The translations under genes were made by a program, and so were the position numbers. A DNA stretch of 64,000 bases, taken from Pseudobdellovibrionaceae bacterium (GTDB lineage Bacteria; Bdellovibrionota; Bdellovibrionia; Bdellovibrionales; UBA1609). The DNA lies in NCBI GenBank assembly GCA_020635075.1, contig JACKAM010000001.1, positions 930,001 to 994,000 on the forward strand. Direction: 5' to 3'. The notes below the pieces were generated by a model that worked only from the letters and a program-made list of their open reading frames with translations, did no database searches and had not been told where the DNA came from. This document shows, piece after piece, positions 27,003-35,491 of the stretch. Position 1 is the stretch's first letter. Every line of letters starts with the position of its first letter.

Positions 27003-28100
27003 ATGGACGTGCGCGTGAGAGCAGTGGAAACTGAGGATGATGATTGTTTTCGGGAAAGGTCCGCCCTGATCATTGACCAGAGCGGTTTTTCTCTGGTCCA
27101 GGTGGTCATGGCGGTTGGGATTCTCGGGATCCTAACCTTGGCGACCTTGAGGTCGACCAGTTTTTTTATGACCAGCCTCCATGCCACGACTCAGACAACT
27201 GAGCTTCGTGCTCTGGGAACGGATTTAGCCCTATTCTTGCGTGACGACGCAATTTGCACAAACACCTTTCAGGGCACGGTTTTCCCCGGTCCTGACATCA
27301 ATATTTTAAATCTGAATGTGAGATCGGGAATACACGTATTCTTTTCCCTGGCTCCGGGGAAATTTGGATCCGGGCTCGACATTAAAACCATTAAGCTGAT
27401 TAAAAACCCGCCGGTGCCAGTTGGCACGAAAACGGTTGGGGGAATTGTTTATGACAAGTATGTCGTGAACCTGGAACTTAGATCTGAAAAAAGTGACGAT
27501 GCTCTCGGGGCCAGAGGCAACCGGCCGGTGGTGGTACCACTGATGATGTATTTGGTTCAGGCGACCGGAGCGGTGGACACCTGCGCCTCCAACAGTTCGG
27601 CCCAGGAAATTTGTGAACAGCTGTTTTCCGGCACCCTCGTCGGCGGGAAGTGCCGGATGAAAACTCACACCAAACGGTATAGGGCAACTGGGGTTCGCTA
27701 TAATGCCTTTCAGGGGCCGGGTGTTCTGCAGGGAGCTGCCGGCGATTTGTTGGGCATTACCAACTACGAAGCTGGTTTTAATGAGTGGCGGGTACAGGCG
27801 CCACGATGCCCCCCGGACACTACCATCATCGGCTGTAACACCACTATGATCACGGGGACGGGTCGGTCCGAGGAGTATTATAATCGTGACTATGATTGGG
27901 ACCAAGGGGGCACCATCCTTGGGGTTCCTGTTGATCCTGCAATTTGGTGGGTGAGCTCCTATTTGGATAATAATGATCTTGATGGAGAAGGGCGGCCCAA
28001 CTGTGTCATGCGGGCGTATCGAGGTATTATTGAGGGTGGGTTTACTGATTACTATCCGACTTCGGTTTGCGCGGCCCACGACCCAACTCTGCTGCCTTAA
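27003..28100 (+). CDS. prepilin-like exported protein
   Basis: A 365-residue protein with a type IV prepilin N-terminus: a long polar leader, then G28|F29-SLVQVVMAVGILGIL. The usual Glu at position +5 is Gln33. The hydrophobic spine is about 20 residues. The mature part carries cysteines in pairs (CTNT, DTCAS, EICEQ, GKCRM, RCPP, IGCNT) and reads as a globular pseudopilin-like head of about 330 residues, far larger than major pilins. It would be cleaved by PilD-type peptidase and sit at the inner membrane or a pilus tip. Its end overlaps the convergent radical SAM gene by four bases. Confidence 0.72.
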   Translation: MDVRVRAVETEDDDCFRERSALIIDQSGFSLVQVVMAVGILGILTLATLRSTSFFMTSLHATTQTTELRALGTDLALFLRDDAICTNTFQGTVFPGPDINILNLNVRSGIHVFFSLAPGKFGSGLDIKTIKLIKNPPVPVGTKTVGGIVYDKYVVNLELRSEKSDDALGARGNRPVVVPLMMYLVQATGAVDTCASNSSAQEICEQLFSGTLVGGKCRMKTHTKRYRATGVRYNAFQGPGVLQGAAGDLLGITNYEAGFNEWRVQAPRCPPDTTIIGCNTTMITGTGRSEEYYNRDYDWDQGGTILGVPVDPAIWWVSSYLDNNDLDGEGRPNCVMRAYRGIIEGGFTDYYPTSVCAAHDPTLLP

Positions 28101-30115
28101 ATTATTTCGGAGTCAACATCGGTAAAGTAAGTGGACGCATGGCGAATGTAGCAAGGGGACACTGTTTGCAAAGCAAATCGCGCCAGCCGTTCCTCGCTTG
28201 TGGCCTCCCTTAACTCAGCCCAATCCAAATCCTTGCGGTACATGCCGAAGCTGTTTTTTTGGTCGCCAATGCGGATGAGAAATCGTCCTCTTTGCGGAGG
28301 AGTTGCCGGTTGAGAGTGAAGCAGTGGAGCGAAAAAAAGAGGCCAGTCATAGAGAGAAGGGAAGGTCTTGCCCTTTCTGCGGTCGTAGTCTGGAGATATG
28401 CAGATCTCCCTTTGGTAGTTGAGTAAATCCTGTAGGAGCTCCGGGTCGTTTTCCGCTGGGTTCAGGTGATGGAAAGCAAATTCCTGTAACTCATGGCTGA
28501 ACTCCTCATAATTAACGGCTGCCTGGATAAACCACCACTCCTCTGGTTCATACAAAAAATCATCCAACTTCGGGTCGAGAACGTAAAGCGCGTCTGGCTT
28601 GGCAAGAAAGGTTTTAAAGTGGTTGCGGAGGAAATCAAACTGCTGATTCATCAGTCCTGAACTGGATGAATAATGGTCGTAGAGCCTATCATAAAACTCC
28701 CTGTAGCCCATTTTCCCTGTGGAATGGAAATAAATAGCGAGAAAGCGGGTGAGGGCAAAGTTGTGGTGGGCCATTATCATTGTCGAATAAAGTACCATTT
28801 CCATCCATTCGCCTTCGCTCATCTGACTGTGGCTGGTAATGACCCGAGCCCTTCCCGCAAATGGGCGAGTTCCAACGCTTCGGAGACAGCGTTGAGTCGT
28901 CACCGATCTCAATTTGGACTGGATTTCATGTTTTGCCACATACTCTGGGACTGATGCTGGCGCGTTGGGGAGAAGAGTGTACATGTGGCAACGGATTTCC
29001 TCGTGAAAACCAATTTCGAGGAGGTCAATGATGGACTTTTTGTAATCATTCAGAGATTCCCCTGGGCAGCCCATAATCAGAACACCAGTTGTCGAGACTT
29101 GATCCTTTTGGAGTCGTTTGATGAGATCCAGGTATTTTCCCGTACTGAGATTCATGCGCTCCATCACTTCCAGAGTGTCGGGATTTGTGGATTGTATGCT
29201 GACCACGATGGTGGCCAGCAAATTGGCGTCGTAGAGCTTCTTGCCAATCTCATATATCCGCTCAGCCTTGTTTTTGGTCGGCGCCCAGTAAACCTCGGCA
29301 ACGCTACTGTCGCGGGTCTTAGCGATCAACTGATCGGTGATCTCCAGGTCTCTTTGTAGAATGCCGAAGTTGGCATCGGCGATAAATACAGCATTAACCT
29401 CATGCTCGCAGAACCAGTCCATTTCGCGATTCAGGCGTTCCATTGGGACCTGGCGGATTTTTGAGTAGGTGTTGGAGCCCCAATCGCAAAACCGGCACTT
29501 GTAGGGACAGCCCCGGTTGGTTTCCCAAAGGGCTTTGGTCCATTTCAGTTTGCCATACTTCTGAGCCACCTGATTCATAAGAGGTGAGTCAAGATAGGGG
29601 CTCACCAGGGCAAACTCCATGATCTTCTGCGAAGGTCCGGTGGCGTGGGTGTACCCAGACTTGTTGATGATCAGGCCGGAAACACTCTCCAGGTTCGGAG
29701 TGTCACTTAGCTGCTGTTGGAGAATCCGGGCAAAAGGAATTTCGCCGTCCTCGACGACGACAACATCCAGCTGAGGGTATTTGCGAAACAATTGGGGATC
29801 GCGAAACGGAACTCCGGGGCCACCGGCGACAACCAGACAGCTGGGATGAGCGATCTTGACAAGGCGGGCGATTTCCAAATTTGCGTCCCAGCTCCAGTCA
29901 TAACAGCTCAGTCCCAGAATGTGAATTTGATCCAGCGGACCCTTGACCTTTCCGAGCATTGCTTCTGGAGTCCCGGGTAAAAACAAGGGCTCCATCCAGT
30001 TGTAGTGAATCTTTAGTTCAGGGTAGGTATTGCAGTGAGACTCCAGCAGGCCAGCCACATAGGGGAGGTAAACCTGATCTTGAAACGGGGGAATGCAAAT
30101 CAAAATATTCCGCAC
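28097..30115 (-). CDS. B12-dependent-type radical SAM protein
   Basis: A 672-residue enzyme. A Rossmann-like N-terminal domain (ICIPPFQDQVYLPYVAG, LSCYDWSWDANLEIARLV, VVAGGPGVPF) matches the cobalamin-binding part of B12-radical SAM proteins. The radical SAM cluster is CPYKCRFCDWG near residue 200. The remaining C-terminal 250 residues are helical and unassigned. The family does methyl transfers and ring rearrangements on natural products. It is the last gene of the cluster that begins with the lipoprotein at 32308 and includes the dioxygenase, separated by 9 and 8 base gaps from its neighbours. Confidence 0.85.
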   Translation of the reverse strand: MRNILICIPPFQDQVYLPYVAGLLESHCNTYPELKIHYNWMEPLFLPGTPEAMLGKVKGPLDQIHILGLSCYDWSWDANLEIARLVKIAHPSCLVVAGGPGVPFRDPQLFRKYPQLDVVVVEDGEIPFARILQQQLSDTPNLESVSGLIINKSGYTHATGPSQKIMEFALVSPYLDSPLMNQVAQKYGKLKWTKALWETNRGCPYKCRFCDWGSNTYSKIRQVPMERLNREMDWFCEHEVNAVFIADANFGILQRDLEITDQLIAKTRDSSVAEVYWAPTKNKAERIYEIGKKLYDANLLATIVVSIQSTNPDTLEVMERMNLSTGKYLDLIKRLQKDQVSTTGVLIMGCPGESLNDYKKSIIDLLEIGFHEEIRCHMYTLLPNAPASVPEYVAKHEIQSKLRSVTTQRCLRSVGTRPFAGRARVITSHSQMSEGEWMEMVLYSTMIMAHHNFALTRFLAIYFHSTGKMGYREFYDRLYDHYSSSSGLMNQQFDFLRNHFKTFLAKPDALYVLDPKLDDFLYEPEEWWFIQAAVNYEEFSHELQEFAFHHLNPAENDPELLQDLLNYQREICISPDYDRRKGKTFPSLYDWPLFFAPLLHSQPATPPQRGRFLIRIGDQKNSFGMYRKDLDWAELREATSEERLARFALQTVSPCYIRHASTYFTDVDSEII

Positions 30116-30124
30116 ATCACATCC

Positions 30125-30718
30125 TTAAGGAGGGGTTCCTGATGATTGAGCTAAATGGCATTCCCTTTCCAGAGTGTCGCTCCGATATTTGAAATACACC
30201 TTGGTTCCCATCTCTTTGGAAAAATACAGCAGCAAGTCACTGGACCATTTGCCACCCCACATTTTTTCATGAAAAGGGATGACCTCCATCTTTCCATAAT
30301 GAGGAGATTCGTACTGAATGGGAGGTTTCACCTCAATCGAAAATTCGCGAATCAAGGTCCCACTGGGGTTGGTTTCTCGGATCTTTCCTGCATAAACCTT
30401 TCCCTCAGGGAAGGTCATGATGTCCGACAGATCCCCTTCGATGACTTCCTGGCGAATCTCGTGTTTGTCGTCAATCAGTATGAGACGAGAAATTGACGAG
30501 ATCACTTGCCAAGGCTCTTTGCCGAAGACGTATTTGGCCCTATCCGTTTGCAGTTGGACCAGGTCATAGTCCTGGTCTTTGCGCAGATATTCGACCTGAA
30601 CCTGGCTGGTGTCCCCTTGGCACTTCAAGAGTTGGCTCTTTGGAATTGGGTAATGGGGAGATTTTTGCACCATCTGGCATCCGAAAAGCAGAACCAGTGG
30701 GATGAGAAGGCGGTACAC
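30125..30718 (-). CDS. lipoprotein of unknown function
   Basis: About 197 residues starting at a GTG (30718) that follows GAGG by six bases, overlapping nothing and giving a proper signal: YRLLIPLVLLFGC, lipobox L-F-G-C. The mature part contains beta-rich segments (QVEYLRKDQDYDLVQLQTD and SGTLIREFSIEVKPPI) with no recognised domain. Sandwiched between the dioxygenase and radical SAM genes with 8- and 9-base gaps, so cotranscribed. Confidence 0.7.
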   Translation of the reverse strand: MYRLLIPLVLLFGCQMVQKSPHYPIPKSQLLKCQGDTSQVQVEYLRKDQDYDLVQLQTDRAKYVFGKEPWQVISSISRLILIDDKHEIRQEVIEGDLSDIMTFPEGKVYAGKIRETNPSGTLIREFSIEVKPPIQYESPHYGKMEVIPFHEKMWGGKWSSDLLLYFSKEMGTKVYFKYRSDTLERECHLAQSSGTPP

Positions 30719-30726
30719 CAAACACC

Positions 30727-31770
30727 TCAATTTAAATGGGCATCGAGGGATGCTCGAGCCTGTTGTTTTTGAGGCGCATTCAGATTGTACCAAAAAGTGG
30801 TGCGAAAGACCTCGCGAATACCTGTGAAAGGCGTCCTCTTGTGAATGCTGTGCACTTGATCCGAAAACACCAAATCACCCTTAGACCACTTGTGCTTGTA
30901 GACATACTTGTCCTGAATCACGTGCTCCACCAGGCGATCAAAGACCTTTTTGCCTTCGGCCTGACTGAGTTCTTTGAATGAGGCAATCATGGTAAAAGGG
31001 AAATAAAGGCCTTTTTCGCCGGTGACGGGGTGATCCACAACAAGCTTCTTTACAATCCCGTCAGTGGTTTGCCATTGATCTATCCAGTTGGCCTTCTGCC
31101 CCGTTTCCTCTCCCGGGCGGATCCGATTGGCCATCTTCTCAAATTCCTTGGCCTCAAAATCGTCGAAGTTGTAAAATCCTTGATTGCCATGAATCTCAGC
31201 GAAGGGGCGGTAGATGCAGTGAAGTTGCTCCAATTCGCGTCGGAAGGAATCAGGAAGATCCTCGTAGGCCAGCTGATTGTCATTAAACCAGGTGTCGCCG
31301 CCGGTTCCTTGGGCAGGGTCAACACACCAAATGGCCACACAGTCCTCAGGGTCGGAGTGGAGGACTCCATTGGAGTGCCACAGTAGCTCCCGGTCCCCGA
31401 ACCAGCCCATGTGTTCACCATCAATGACCTTGTTGGTGACGCGGAAAATCTCAGGATGCTCCTTGTGGTTGGCCCAGGTGTCCTGAGGGGCGTGCAGGCC
31501 AAACTTCTTGGTAATGTCCACAAAGCGACCTGCCGTGAGATGTGTTTGTTGGCGCAGGAGCACAAACTTGTGAGTGGCCGCGGAATAGCCGATTTCGCGG
31601 ATCAAATCGTCCTGATCTGGAGCTAACTGACATTTAAATTCCAGACCTATGTTACTGAGACGCTCAATCACCTGTTGTCCTCCTGTAATGATTAACTTAT
31701 CGCCCTCTACTTCAACCCAAATTTGGCAAAAATAAAAGATGCAGGGGGGAGAAATATCAGTCTGCGTCAA
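30727..31770 (-). CDS. TauD/TfdA-type Fe/2-oxoglutarate dioxygenase with altered iron site
   Basis: A 347-residue protein of the TauD/TfdA fold. The iron-site motif reads WHSN (H132, N134) where family enzymes have HxD/E; the distal part DQVHSIHKR places the second histidine at H310, with R323 as the 2-oxoglutarate anchor in VFRTTFW. The codon for N134 is AAT, so it is not a misread. Loss of the carboxylate occurs in halogenases (Ala/Gly), so activity or product could differ. Function inferred only. Downstream are a lipoprotein and a B12-type radical SAM enzyme. Confidence 0.8.
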   Translation of the reverse strand: MTQTDISPPCIFYFCQIWVEVEGDKLIITGGQQVIERLSNIGLEFKCQLAPDQDDLIREIGYSAATHKFVLLRQQTHLTAGRFVDITKKFGLHAPQDTWANHKEHPEIFRVTNKVIDGEHMGWFGDRELLWHSNGVLHSDPEDCVAIWCVDPAQGTGGDTWFNDNQLAYEDLPDSFRRELEQLHCIYRPFAEIHGNQGFYNFDDFEAKEFEKMANRIRPGEETGQKANWIDQWQTTDGIVKKLVVDHPVTGEKGLYFPFTMIASFKELSQAEGKKVFDRLVEHVIQDKYVYKHKWSKGDLVFSDQVHSIHKRTPFTGIREVFRTTFWYNLNAPQKQQARASLDAHLN

Positions 31771-31780
31771 GGAAGTTCAT

Positions 31781-32308
31781 TTAGAGGAAAAAGTAGGCAA
31801 ACCAGTCTGTCAATTGGACAGTGGAGCTGCCGGGAGAGAGAAGCCCAGAGCCGACTGGCTCGTTGACATCCAGGTTGCCATCGCCGTTGGAATCGATATA
31901 GGCGCAAATTCTATAGGTGCGCTTTTCCAGTTCACCTATGATCTGCCCTTGGGAGCCTCGCCAACTCGAAACGGTCCCTCTTATGGCCAATCCATCATAG
32001 CTTGATGTGGCGCTACCTGAGCCATCAAAGGAAAAGGCAAAATTGGTCGAACTGAGAACCACCAGGTAGCTTTCACAGTCCACATCGGTATCTGAAGTCA
32101 ATCCGACATAGATGATTTTACCCGAGCTGTTGCAGCTGGGAACAGCGTCGACCGCGCACTCAACCTCCACGTCGGGTATAAAGGAATAAATGGGAGAGTC
32201 GCTGCCACCTGTTTGCAGGCAGCCGACTAGGAAAAGGCCTGCGAAAAGACCAAGTGGGCCAAAAGTAAAGGGGATCAAGGTGGTGTTGAATCTGGGAAAT
32301 TTGCTCAT
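31781..32308 (-). CDS. lipoprotein with EF-hand-like loop
   Basis: A 175-residue protein. The lipobox is LVGC30; the mature region is Ser-rich, with paired cysteines (CAVDAVPSC, CESYL). Near the C-terminus DSNGDGNLDVNEPVG matches the DxNxDGxLxxxE loop of calcium-binding EF-hand/dockerin-like repeats, seen also in small surface proteins with FxLxxxD... repeats. It lies ten bases upstream of the dioxygenase gene and is probably in the same transcript. Confidence 0.7.
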   Translation of the reverse strand: MSKFPRFNTTLIPFTFGPLGLFAGLFLVGCLQTGGSDSPIYSFIPDVEVECAVDAVPSCNSSGKIIYVGLTSDTDVDCESYLVVLSSTNFAFSFDGSGSATSSYDGLAIRGTVSSWRGSQGQIIGELEKRTYRICAYIDSNGDGNLDVNEPVGSGLLSPGSSTVQLTDWFAYFFL

Positions 32309-32329
32309 GCTTGGCCAGACTAATAAAAA

Positions 32330-32358
32330 AACCTCGGAAGGACAATTCTTCCGAGGTT
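32330..32358 (-). terminator. terminator of the PGR-repeat protein gene
   Basis: AACCTCGGAAG pairs with CTTCCGAGGTT around GACAATT. Read on the minus strand it is followed by seven T before the lipoprotein gene starts. A shorter T run on the plus side suggests weak activity the other way. Confidence 0.85.
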
Positions 32359-32397
32359 TTCAGTGAATGACTCATCCTAATGTCTAGGATTCAGGTC

Positions 32398-33330
32398 TTA
32401 GCGGGCTACCCCCAAAAGGACAGCGTACTTTCCGCGGCTGCCAATCAAATTTGGCGAGGTCGCAGTGACAATGACTCGCTGTACATTGCGCAAACCGTAA
32501 AGCTGAGCACGACGACTTTCACCATCACGAACATAGCCTTCAAGCTCCCACATCCTTTGGTGGTCGCCGTTGCCGAAGACAACGACCACTTCGCGGATAT
32601 CGACGACTTCGTCACGTCCTTGAATGATGATCTCACCCACATTGTGCTGGTTGGCGCTGAAGCTCTCGCGATCTTCAATCACTTTGTCAGCCTTGTCGGT
32701 TCCAAGCTCGACAGTTGTCAGACGAGGAGGACGGGGAGGGTGAGGTGGACGTGAGAACTCGCGCTGCAGATAAACAATAACAGAACGAACTTTGATGTTG
32801 CCGTCCATGTGAATCTGCCAAGCGCCGTTATCGCGGCCGCTGTAGTTATTTAACTGAACCCGGTCAAAAGTGTATTCCATAGCGCTTTGGAAATCCCGTG
32901 GGTCGCCACCAATTGTTCCCCGATCCTGACTGGAGTTGCCAACCATGAGCTCGGCTTGACCACGACCCATTTTAGACTTGGCGACTAGAGTCACGCCTTC
33001 CAGGTCGTAATCCTGCAGACTCATATAGGGATGTTGGTTCATGATTTCGCGCTTCAGATAGAGGACACTGTCACGACCAACAAAGTGTTGATCGCCATAG
33101 TAGATTTCCACTTGTTCGAAGCGACCGGGCCTAACGGGACGGTCGGGACGACCAGGTCTTCCCGGGCGGCCAGGGCGATCAGGTCGAACCAAATCACCAA
33201 AATCGTTACCCGGCAGGTTCATTCCCGGATGACCGGGACGGGCATGGCCGAAGTCAAAACTGTCGGCGTTGGCATTCATCATAGATAAAGCAGTAAGAAG
33301 GCCGGTAATGGCCATAAGTGTATTCTTCAT
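32398..33330 (-). CDS. exported protein with PGR repeats and repeated beta domain
   Basis: About 310 residues from the ATG at 33330, behind AGGGGGAAAA. The signal peptide is MKNTLMAITGLLTALSMMNANA. A linker of Pro-Gly-Arg/Asp repeats (RPGRPGRPGRPDRP) follows, then two similar beta-rich units joined by a second Pro-rich linker (SRPPHPPRPPRL). Both units contain the V-E-I/L-x-Y/G pattern, pairing with RSVIVYLQ and REVVVVFG segments. No enzymatic motif. The proline linkers suggest a surface or wall-spanning spacer. Confidence 0.7.
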   Translation of the reverse strand: MKNTLMAITGLLTALSMMNANADSFDFGHARPGHPGMNLPGNDFGDLVRPDRPGRPGRPGRPDRPVRPGRFEQVEIYYGDQHFVGRDSVLYLKREIMNQHPYMSLQDYDLEGVTLVAKSKMGRGQAELMVGNSSQDRGTIGGDPRDFQSAMEYTFDRVQLNNYSGRDNGAWQIHMDGNIKVRSVIVYLQREFSRPPHPPRPPRLTTVELGTDKADKVIEDRESFSANQHNVGEIIIQGRDEVVDIREVVVVFGNGDHQRMWELEGYVRDGESRRAQLYGLRNVQRVIVTATSPNLIGSRGKYAVLLGVAR

Positions 33331-33470
33331 TTTTCCCCCTCTTGGATCAATCAGCACAAGATAAAACTTGTGATACACTCATGCCTTTGAGCACAGGATG
33401 TGCCAACCTCAAAGTAACTTGGTTTTGATTTGAGGGAAAAAGTGGAGCCAATCTGACTCAAGCAAACTTA

Positions 33471-33488
33471 GACCAGTATCAACTGGTC
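33471..33488 (-). repeat. hairpin at the stop codon of a small membrane-protein gene
   Basis: GACCAGT pairs perfectly with ACTGGTC around ATCA (7-base stem). It overlaps the TGA of the 43-residue frame. No T run follows, so a full terminator is doubtful. Confidence 0.4.
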
Positions 33489-33618
33489 ACCGGTTAAAAA
33501 TTTGCAGAGAATTATTTGCGCCTTGTGTTACGGCGTTCATGGCAGGCAGTCCTGTCTTGCTCAGTACAAAAACAATGAGTGCCAGAGCAACCAGTGCCAA
33601 TGCCCATTTGCTATCCAT
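33487..33618 (-). CDS. small single-helix membrane protein, 43 residues
   Basis: Below usual length limits. The ATG at 33618 has AAGGAC eight bases before it. The product has one strong hydrophobic stretch (WALALVALALIVFVLSKTG) and a polar tail ending in NR. Such one-helix proteins often act inside membrane complexes. It lies just downstream of the exported protein gene at 33977 and may be in its transcript. No homologue recognised. Confidence 0.5.
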   Translation of the reverse strand: MDSKWALALVALALIVFVLSKTGLPAMNAVTQGANNSLQIFNR

Positions 33619-33632
33619 ATAGTCGGTCCTTT

Positions 33633-33977
33633 TTAGCTGCAGGTGAGGTTAACGCAGGCATCAATTAGAAGTTGGCCACGGTCCATATCCACTTTTTGAC
33701 CGCGGACGCTTTCATAAAGTGATACTCGTCGATCAAAACACTTCTCAGCCGCATCTGCATGGGCTGCATTCCGGCTGGCGCCAACGCCGACGATGGTGCC
33801 CACATCACCCGAGTGGAATTTGCAGGTAAAACTGCGCGGGGCAGCTTCTTGGGGAGGGTTCATCATCTGCACTTTGGCTGAGGGGCTGGTGGTCTGGTGA
33901 TTGACGCCAGAGGCTAGGGCCCTGTGAGCAGCGACCAGAAACATAAGAGCGGCAATCATGGTCAATAGGGATTTCAT
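33633..33977 (-). CDS. small exported protein
   Basis: A 114-residue protein. The ATG at 33977 lies six bases behind AAGGAG, a better start than the upstream ATG at 33992. Signal peptide MKSLLTMIAALMFLVAAHRALA; mature part contains four cysteines (TCKF, EKCF, DACV, LTCS), probably two disulfides. No family recognised. Confidence 0.65.
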   Translation of the reverse strand: MKSLLTMIAALMFLVAAHRALASGVNHQTTSPSAKVQMMNPPQEAAPRSFTCKFHSGDVGTIVGVGASRNAAHADAAEKCFDRRVSLYESVRGQKVDMDRGQLLIDACVNLTCS

Positions 33978-34179
33978 GGGTTTCTCCTTCATCTCTGTGA
34001 CTCTTTAGAGCAATTGAAACGCCAACTCGACCCCTCAGCGGCCGCCTAAATATCTGTAATTACGAACGTAATTATTCGACATCGGAGCAAAAATGGTCAT
34101 TCCCGGTAATGGGCCAAAATTGGTTCGACCGGTGATCAGACTGTGGACAGGCTTCGGTGGTTCAGTGTAGGCAAAAAGA

Positions 34180-35022
34180 ATGGGCCTCATTGGTGAGTCG
34201 TTACCTGATCTTTATCATTCCTTTCTTCCTGCGCCAGTTTTGGAGCTGCGGGTGCAGGAATCATTGGCCACCTGTGAATCATGCCCTCAAATCCGGAAAG
34301 GGTCCCGACCGCGCTATCAAGAGAGTCTAAAATGCTGCACTTTTTATCCCTTAATGCCCAACTATTTGGTTGGAGGCGTTTTAGCAGAGCCAGGGGAGGG
34401 CAGGGGTTTGATTCTCAGGCAGCTGGAGCAAAGACAATTTATCCTTCCTGTCGGCCTTGGCCCATCTCCGGCCTATCAATGGCGATTTGTTAACAAAAGC
34501 GCAGGGGCATTTGGCAATAACCCCGATCTTCTCTGCCCCTTTTTTGCGAAGGGCACGGGTGGCTGTGGAGTGTGGCGTCTGAGGAGTTCCGAATGTCGCT
34601 CCTACTTTTGTCAAAGCGAACAAGGGGAGGCCGGCGAACGTTTTTGGCGAGCCTTTAACGAGTTTTTGTTTTTCGTGGAGGTCAATCTGAGCCAGGAGTA
34701 TCTTTTGCTTACCGGCTTTTTGCCCGTAGACTTCAAATCCCAAATGGCTCTTTTGAAACGGCTTGAGTTCAAAAGTGGAGATGGCCAGAATTGGTGTCTC
34801 TCCGACTGGGAACACCAAAGAATTTGGGATCATTGGCTGGGGAGAGAAAGGGAGTTTCTCCTTGGCGCCTATTCATGGGTTCAAGGATTGAGGCCGAAAG
34901 ACTGGGAACGGGAATTTGCGCGAGAGGCTCGCCCTTATGTTGATGGGGTGGTGCAGGCTTATCGTCGATGTTCGTGGAAGGCCAAATCTCCTAGGCCTGT
35001 TGGCTTGCCAGCAAGGCCCTAA
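34180..35022 (+). CDS. cysteine-rich protein, probable metal- or cluster-binding
   Basis: A 280-residue protein. The N-terminal half carries C-x2-C (CESC), C-C (KCCTF), LCPFF, GGCGVWRLRSSECRSYFC, about eight cysteines in a layout like the YkgJ group of zinc/iron-chelating proteins. The C-terminal half is helical with Trp-rich stretches. Role unknown. The convergent sufE gene overlaps it by 32 bases, which may be coincidence, but SufE also handles iron-sulfur assembly. Confidence 0.65.
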   Translation: MGLIGESLPDLYHSFLPAPVLELRVQESLATCESCPQIRKGSRPRYQESLKCCTFYPLMPNYLVGGVLAEPGEGRGLILRQLEQRQFILPVGLGPSPAYQWRFVNKSAGAFGNNPDLLCPFFAKGTGGCGVWRLRSSECRSYFCQSEQGEAGERFWRAFNEFLFFVEVNLSQEYLLLTGFLPVDFKSQMALLKRLEFKSGDGQNWCLSDWEHQRIWDHWLGREREFLLGAYSWVQGLRPKDWEREFAREARPYVDGVVQAYRRCSWKAKSPRPVGLPARP

Positions 35023-35431
35023 AGGCCGTGGCGTAGTACATGATTTGTCTAATCATCGAAATCAGTCCGTTGGCGCGGCTGGGTGACAAGTTTGCCTCGA
35101 AACCCATTTCTTTGACGAAATCAGGCGGCGTAGAGAGTATTTCGTCTGGAGTGGCATCAGAATAGACTCGCAATAGGATGGCGACCAGTCCCCGTACAAT
35201 CATGGCATCGCTGTCTGCCTCAAATTGAATTTTCTTATTATCATCGAGACGGGCGAGTAGCCATACCTGACTTTGGCAGCCCTTCACCTTGTAGTCGTCC
35301 CGTTTTTTTTCCTCAGGTAACTCAGGGAGTTCTTTGCCAATAGCGATCAGGCGTTTGTATCTATTCTCCCAAGAGTTGAGCTGGGAGAACTCCTCAATGA
35401 GTTCTTTTTGACGGAGAGTAAGATTAGACAT
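34991..35431 (-). CDS. sufE: SufE/CsdE family sulfur acceptor
   Basis: A 146-residue protein with the SufE pattern: KELPELPEEKKRDDYKVKGCQSQVW, where Cys in GCQSQVW takes persulfide from a cysteine desulfurase, then LVAILLRVYSDATPDEI. SufE passes sulfur to Fe-S cluster assembly. No other suf gene is in the window. Length fits the family. Confidence 0.92.
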   Translation of the reverse strand: MSNLTLRQKELIEEFSQLNSWENRYKRLIAIGKELPELPEEKKRDDYKVKGCQSQVWLLARLDDNKKIQFEADSDAMIVRGLVAILLRVYSDATPDEILSTPPDFVKEMGFEANLSPSRANGLISMIRQIMYYATAFRALLASQQA

Positions 35432-35491
35432 GAGGTGGTCCTAACATCCGGGGGCCTTCATGGCAATCTTAGATCCGCCAGGAGGGAAACC

